Positions 61,325 to 64,000 of a DNA stretch of 64,000 bases are shown here, one piece after another. The stretch covers positions 32,142,427 through 32,206,426 of the forward strand of contig OX442315.1 of the NCBI GenBank assembly GCA_949358305.1, given 5' to 3'. Position 1 is the first letter of the stretch. Each line of letters starts with the position of its first letter. The DNA is from Strigamia acuminata. Its lineage: Eukaryota > Arthropoda > Chilopoda > Geophilomorpha > Linotaeniidae. The notes under the pieces are model-generated. The model was not told where the DNA came from, made no database searches, and saw only the letters and a program-made list of their open reading frames with translations. Made by a program: the position numbers and the translations under genes.

Positions 61325-63893
61325 TCATCGTACCTTATGAACCTCTCGTTGAACTTTTAAAACACTATTGGGTGTTAGTGCAGCTATGTGTTGCATAACT
61401 CCAGATATTGGCGACAGTGCGGGTGATTCTATCAACAATAATCCTTATGGCCTTATCTCTAATAAAATAGAAAATTTTACACCTACCATTCGCAGATTCT
61501 TGCAAATATGGATGTTCGAGTAATTCTTCAATCGATAATCGCTGTTTCTGGTCCCGAAGTAAACATTTCTGTTGTAATAAACATAAAATTCAGAATTATT
61601 TTGTATTCTAATTAGAGGGGCAACTGAGAAAACAAGGGCGAGCATTAAGCAAGCATAAATGCGAATTATATGGCTTGTTGGTCTACTAAAAGCAGTATTT
61701 TTTCGCATGTTTATGTCTAAAAAGACTGTTTATGCGTTTTAAATCGCAGTTTTTCATTTAAAATATATTTTTTACATCTTAGATTGCATTTTTGCGCTTG
61801 AAACAACAATTTTTTTTACACAACAACCCTTTTTACACTAGCTGCATTCAAAAACTAAAATATTTTGTGTTTTACTTCAATTTTAAACCAAAAATGACAT
61901 CATTTCCTGTTTAAACGCATGTTAAAACTTAAAATACACTTAAACTAAAATTGTTATTTTAATTTTTGAATGCAGCTACTGAAAAAATGCATTTCTGTGC
62001 CCTAAAAGTAACCTCAGGAAAATGTTTATTCTCATCCTACCTAACGAAATCAAAAATTACTTAAACTCACTTTCATAACGTCTGTCAATCGCTTATTCGG
62101 AATATCAGGAAAACTGATATCGTGACTAGAATTCACGATCGCCTGCATCTTAGCTACAGGTTGTCTGATGTCTTGAAAAGGCGTTTTACCGTACACTAAA
62201 TTGTACAATATACATCCCAATGACCAAACATCTGACTTGACATTAATCTTAAACAATGGCTGTCGTCTTCCATCGCAGTCTTGAACTTGCGTTGTATCTT
62301 GAATGGCTTCCGGACTCATATAATTAAAAGTCCCAACCTGCACTTAAAACAATCAATAAAAATCAAAATAATTTTCTTTTTTAAATCCATTACTTGAACA
62401 TCTCTGACGACACTCGTCATATCGGTTTGTATCGAACTAGAGATGCCGAAATCGATCAATTTCAAGCGGGCACCAACCAGCAAAAAATTAGCAGGTTTCA
62501 AATCAGAATGAATAATCCCTAATTGATAAAAATTAATCATTAAAACAATATCCAACCTATTCCATTTTCAATATTTACCAGCTTTATGAATTACTGCAAC
62601 CGTTCGTAGCATTTCCGACCAGTAAAACTTAATCATTGCTGCAGTTATTTGCCCGTTTCTTGCGTAAGTTCGAATCACAGACGACAAATCCGTATCGCCT
62701 TTCTCCATTACAACGTACAAACAATTCTTTTCGCAGTTGAATTCACTAAATACAAAATCAACGATACAAAATATTCATTTAATTGTGTTACATTAATACT
62801 TACAAATCGTGCAGTTTAATAATCCGATCAGAATGTTGCAATTTTTGAAGCAAACAAATCTCATTTTTATAAGCGTCGTTGATCGATTCATCATTAACAT
62901 CCAGATTGATGCATTTGATAGCGAGAAGACATTTTTTCATCGGCTCGTAAACCAAAAAAACCTGGCTCGAGCCCCCTTTTCCAAGCAACGAAAGCACGTA
63001 ATACGGTTTATTCGTCACCATAATGATATCCGAAATCGGGAGCTGAAATAAACAATCATTTAATTGGATTTTATTATTTTTAATAATTAAAATTACTTGA
63101 GGTGGCGGCGCCATGTAATTAGCCGAGTAGCCCGAGTACGAGCTCGTGGTCGGTGGAACCATAAAGTGAACTTGATGTTGTTGTGTTTTTTGCAGATTTG
63201 AATTTGGCTCACGAAAAGGTGTAAATGGAGCTTGAAACGGAAGATTTGTAGAAGGGACATCATTCAACGATGGATTTGGTTGTTTAACTTCCAATAATGT
63301 TTCAATTTTGCTCGTTGAGTGCATCAGAGAGCTTAGTGGCGAGTTAAACTGCTTATAAATAGGTATGTCGTCATTTCCAGGTCTAAAACATTCATAAAAT
63401 TTTAGACATTCGTCAAATTTGAAGATATAAACGTTTATTACTCATTCTGAGGGTTAATAATTATTTCTTCTTCTTCTTCTTCGTCGTCGCTGCTGTCATC
63501 ATCATCGTCGTCATCCTTGATTAAAGCTTCGGATAAAGGAACTCGGCGAGGCAATCCCAAAAAACTTAATCTAGTGTTCGTGCTCGAACTATTGAACAAA
63601 CGACTATAAAAAGAGAAAATAAATCAAAATAAATAACGAACAAATGTGTAAATAAACCTTTCGGTAGACGTTAAATTGGAGCCGGAGTTGGATTCTGTGA
63701 ATAAAGTCTTGTAATCGGGTGTAGTACGTGCTGTTTTCTTAACGTTATTATCGTCTAATATTAATTTACTTAAACTGCTCCACGATAAATTATCAACTGG
63801 CATTTTTGCCTCATCTTTCTGTCGCTCGGCGTCACACTGCATCCCATACACGTTTTCCTTTTCGGACACATCATTACCACTAACCGAAGACAT
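61325..63893 (-). CDS. TTK: TTK/Mps1 dual-specificity spindle-checkpoint kinase
   Basis: Nine exons on the minus strand: 63893-63658, 63603-63442, 63382-63097, 63042-62804, 62745-62579, 62518-62394, 62337-62071, 61568-61487, 61443-61325; all GT-AG and in phase; 560 residues. The N-terminal ~240 residues are poorly conserved with an Asp/Glu run. The kinase domain (about 240-520) has [22 protein letters not shown] (HSD, not HRD, as in TTK), L-I-D-F-G-I and [22 protein letters not shown] and [13 protein letters not shown] follow. The tail P-N-S-V-L-K matches the TTK C-terminal extension. It acts at kinetochores to hold the mitotic checkpoint. It is shorter than human TTK (857). Confidence 0.93.
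61841..61976 (+). mobile_element. MITE, copy 2, in TTK intron 7 (136 bp, TA duplication)
   Basis: Same inverted ends as 50312-50499 (GCTGCATTCAAAAA and complement) and shared inner sequence, flanked by TA. It lies in the 502-nt intron between TTK exons 7 and 8, much the longest of that gene. Confidence 0.85.
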
Positions 63894-64000
63894 TTAAACC
63901 TAACTTAATTCAAGTTTTTCACAATTTTTGGAAAAGGCGGTGTTTAAACACGGATAACGCTCAAACATGTTTTGAATTTGCCAAAAAGCAAGCCTATAAA

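Noticed and set aside
1-64000. CRISPR arrays, rRNA or tRNA genes
   Set aside because: No spaced direct-repeat array and no tRNA or rRNA signature was seen; the sequence is eukaryotic.

Overview
The window looks like an insect nuclear genome, possibly a beetle. It is AT-rich, its genes have very short introns (43 to about 80 nt for most), and it carries insect-type LTR retrotransposons and MITEs. The beetle guess rests only on overall gene resemblance. About two thirds of the window is young LTR retrotransposon, and the rest holds five to six host genes.

Positions 1-31458 are a three-level nest. The outermost element (A) is a Ty3-like retrotransposon that starts before the window. It has gag, pol and a third ORF downstream of pol. 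A Ty1/copia element (D, 7047-28565) inserted into the third ORF of A, leaving an AGGTT target duplication. A second Ty3-like element of the same family as A (B, 7469-21988, 14.5 kb) then inserted into the left LTR of D, leaving a CACT duplication. The LTR pairs of B and D look identical by eye, so both insertions are recent. B has intact gag, pol and ORF3. D has a one-base frame break in its protease region.

Positions 31459-45900 hold a few relics and then the host gene for augmin subunit HAUS6 (Dgt6). Its coding exons run from 32469 to 35073. The last exon (45741-45847) is cut off by a third intact Ty3-like element (C, 35103-45686, minus strand, ACAT duplication). C lies entirely within what would otherwise be a 79-nt intron. 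C also has a third ORF downstream of pol.

Positions 46657-51710 carry two tandem genes for cGAS-like receptors (Mab21-type nucleotidyltransferases), both keeping the G-S and E-x-D...D catalytic residues. Their introns are loaded with MITEs and inverted repeats. Positions 51.7-61.3 kb are gene-poor. They contain a secreted Gly/Pro-rich peptide gene, a duplicated 0.9-kb unit with two secreted eight-cysteine peptides, nested TIR elements and degraded transposon fragments. Positions 61325-63893 (minus) encode a complete nine-exon TTK/Mps1 spindle-checkpoint kinase.

The most unusual signal is a protein family encoded at the env position of all three Ty3-like elements. It carries an N-terminal CPxCxGxG...CxxCxG zinc-binding motif and no Env features. 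The most interesting host loci are the paired innate-immune cGLR genes and the paired Cys-rich peptides, whose signal sequence is unchanged while the mature part has diverged.
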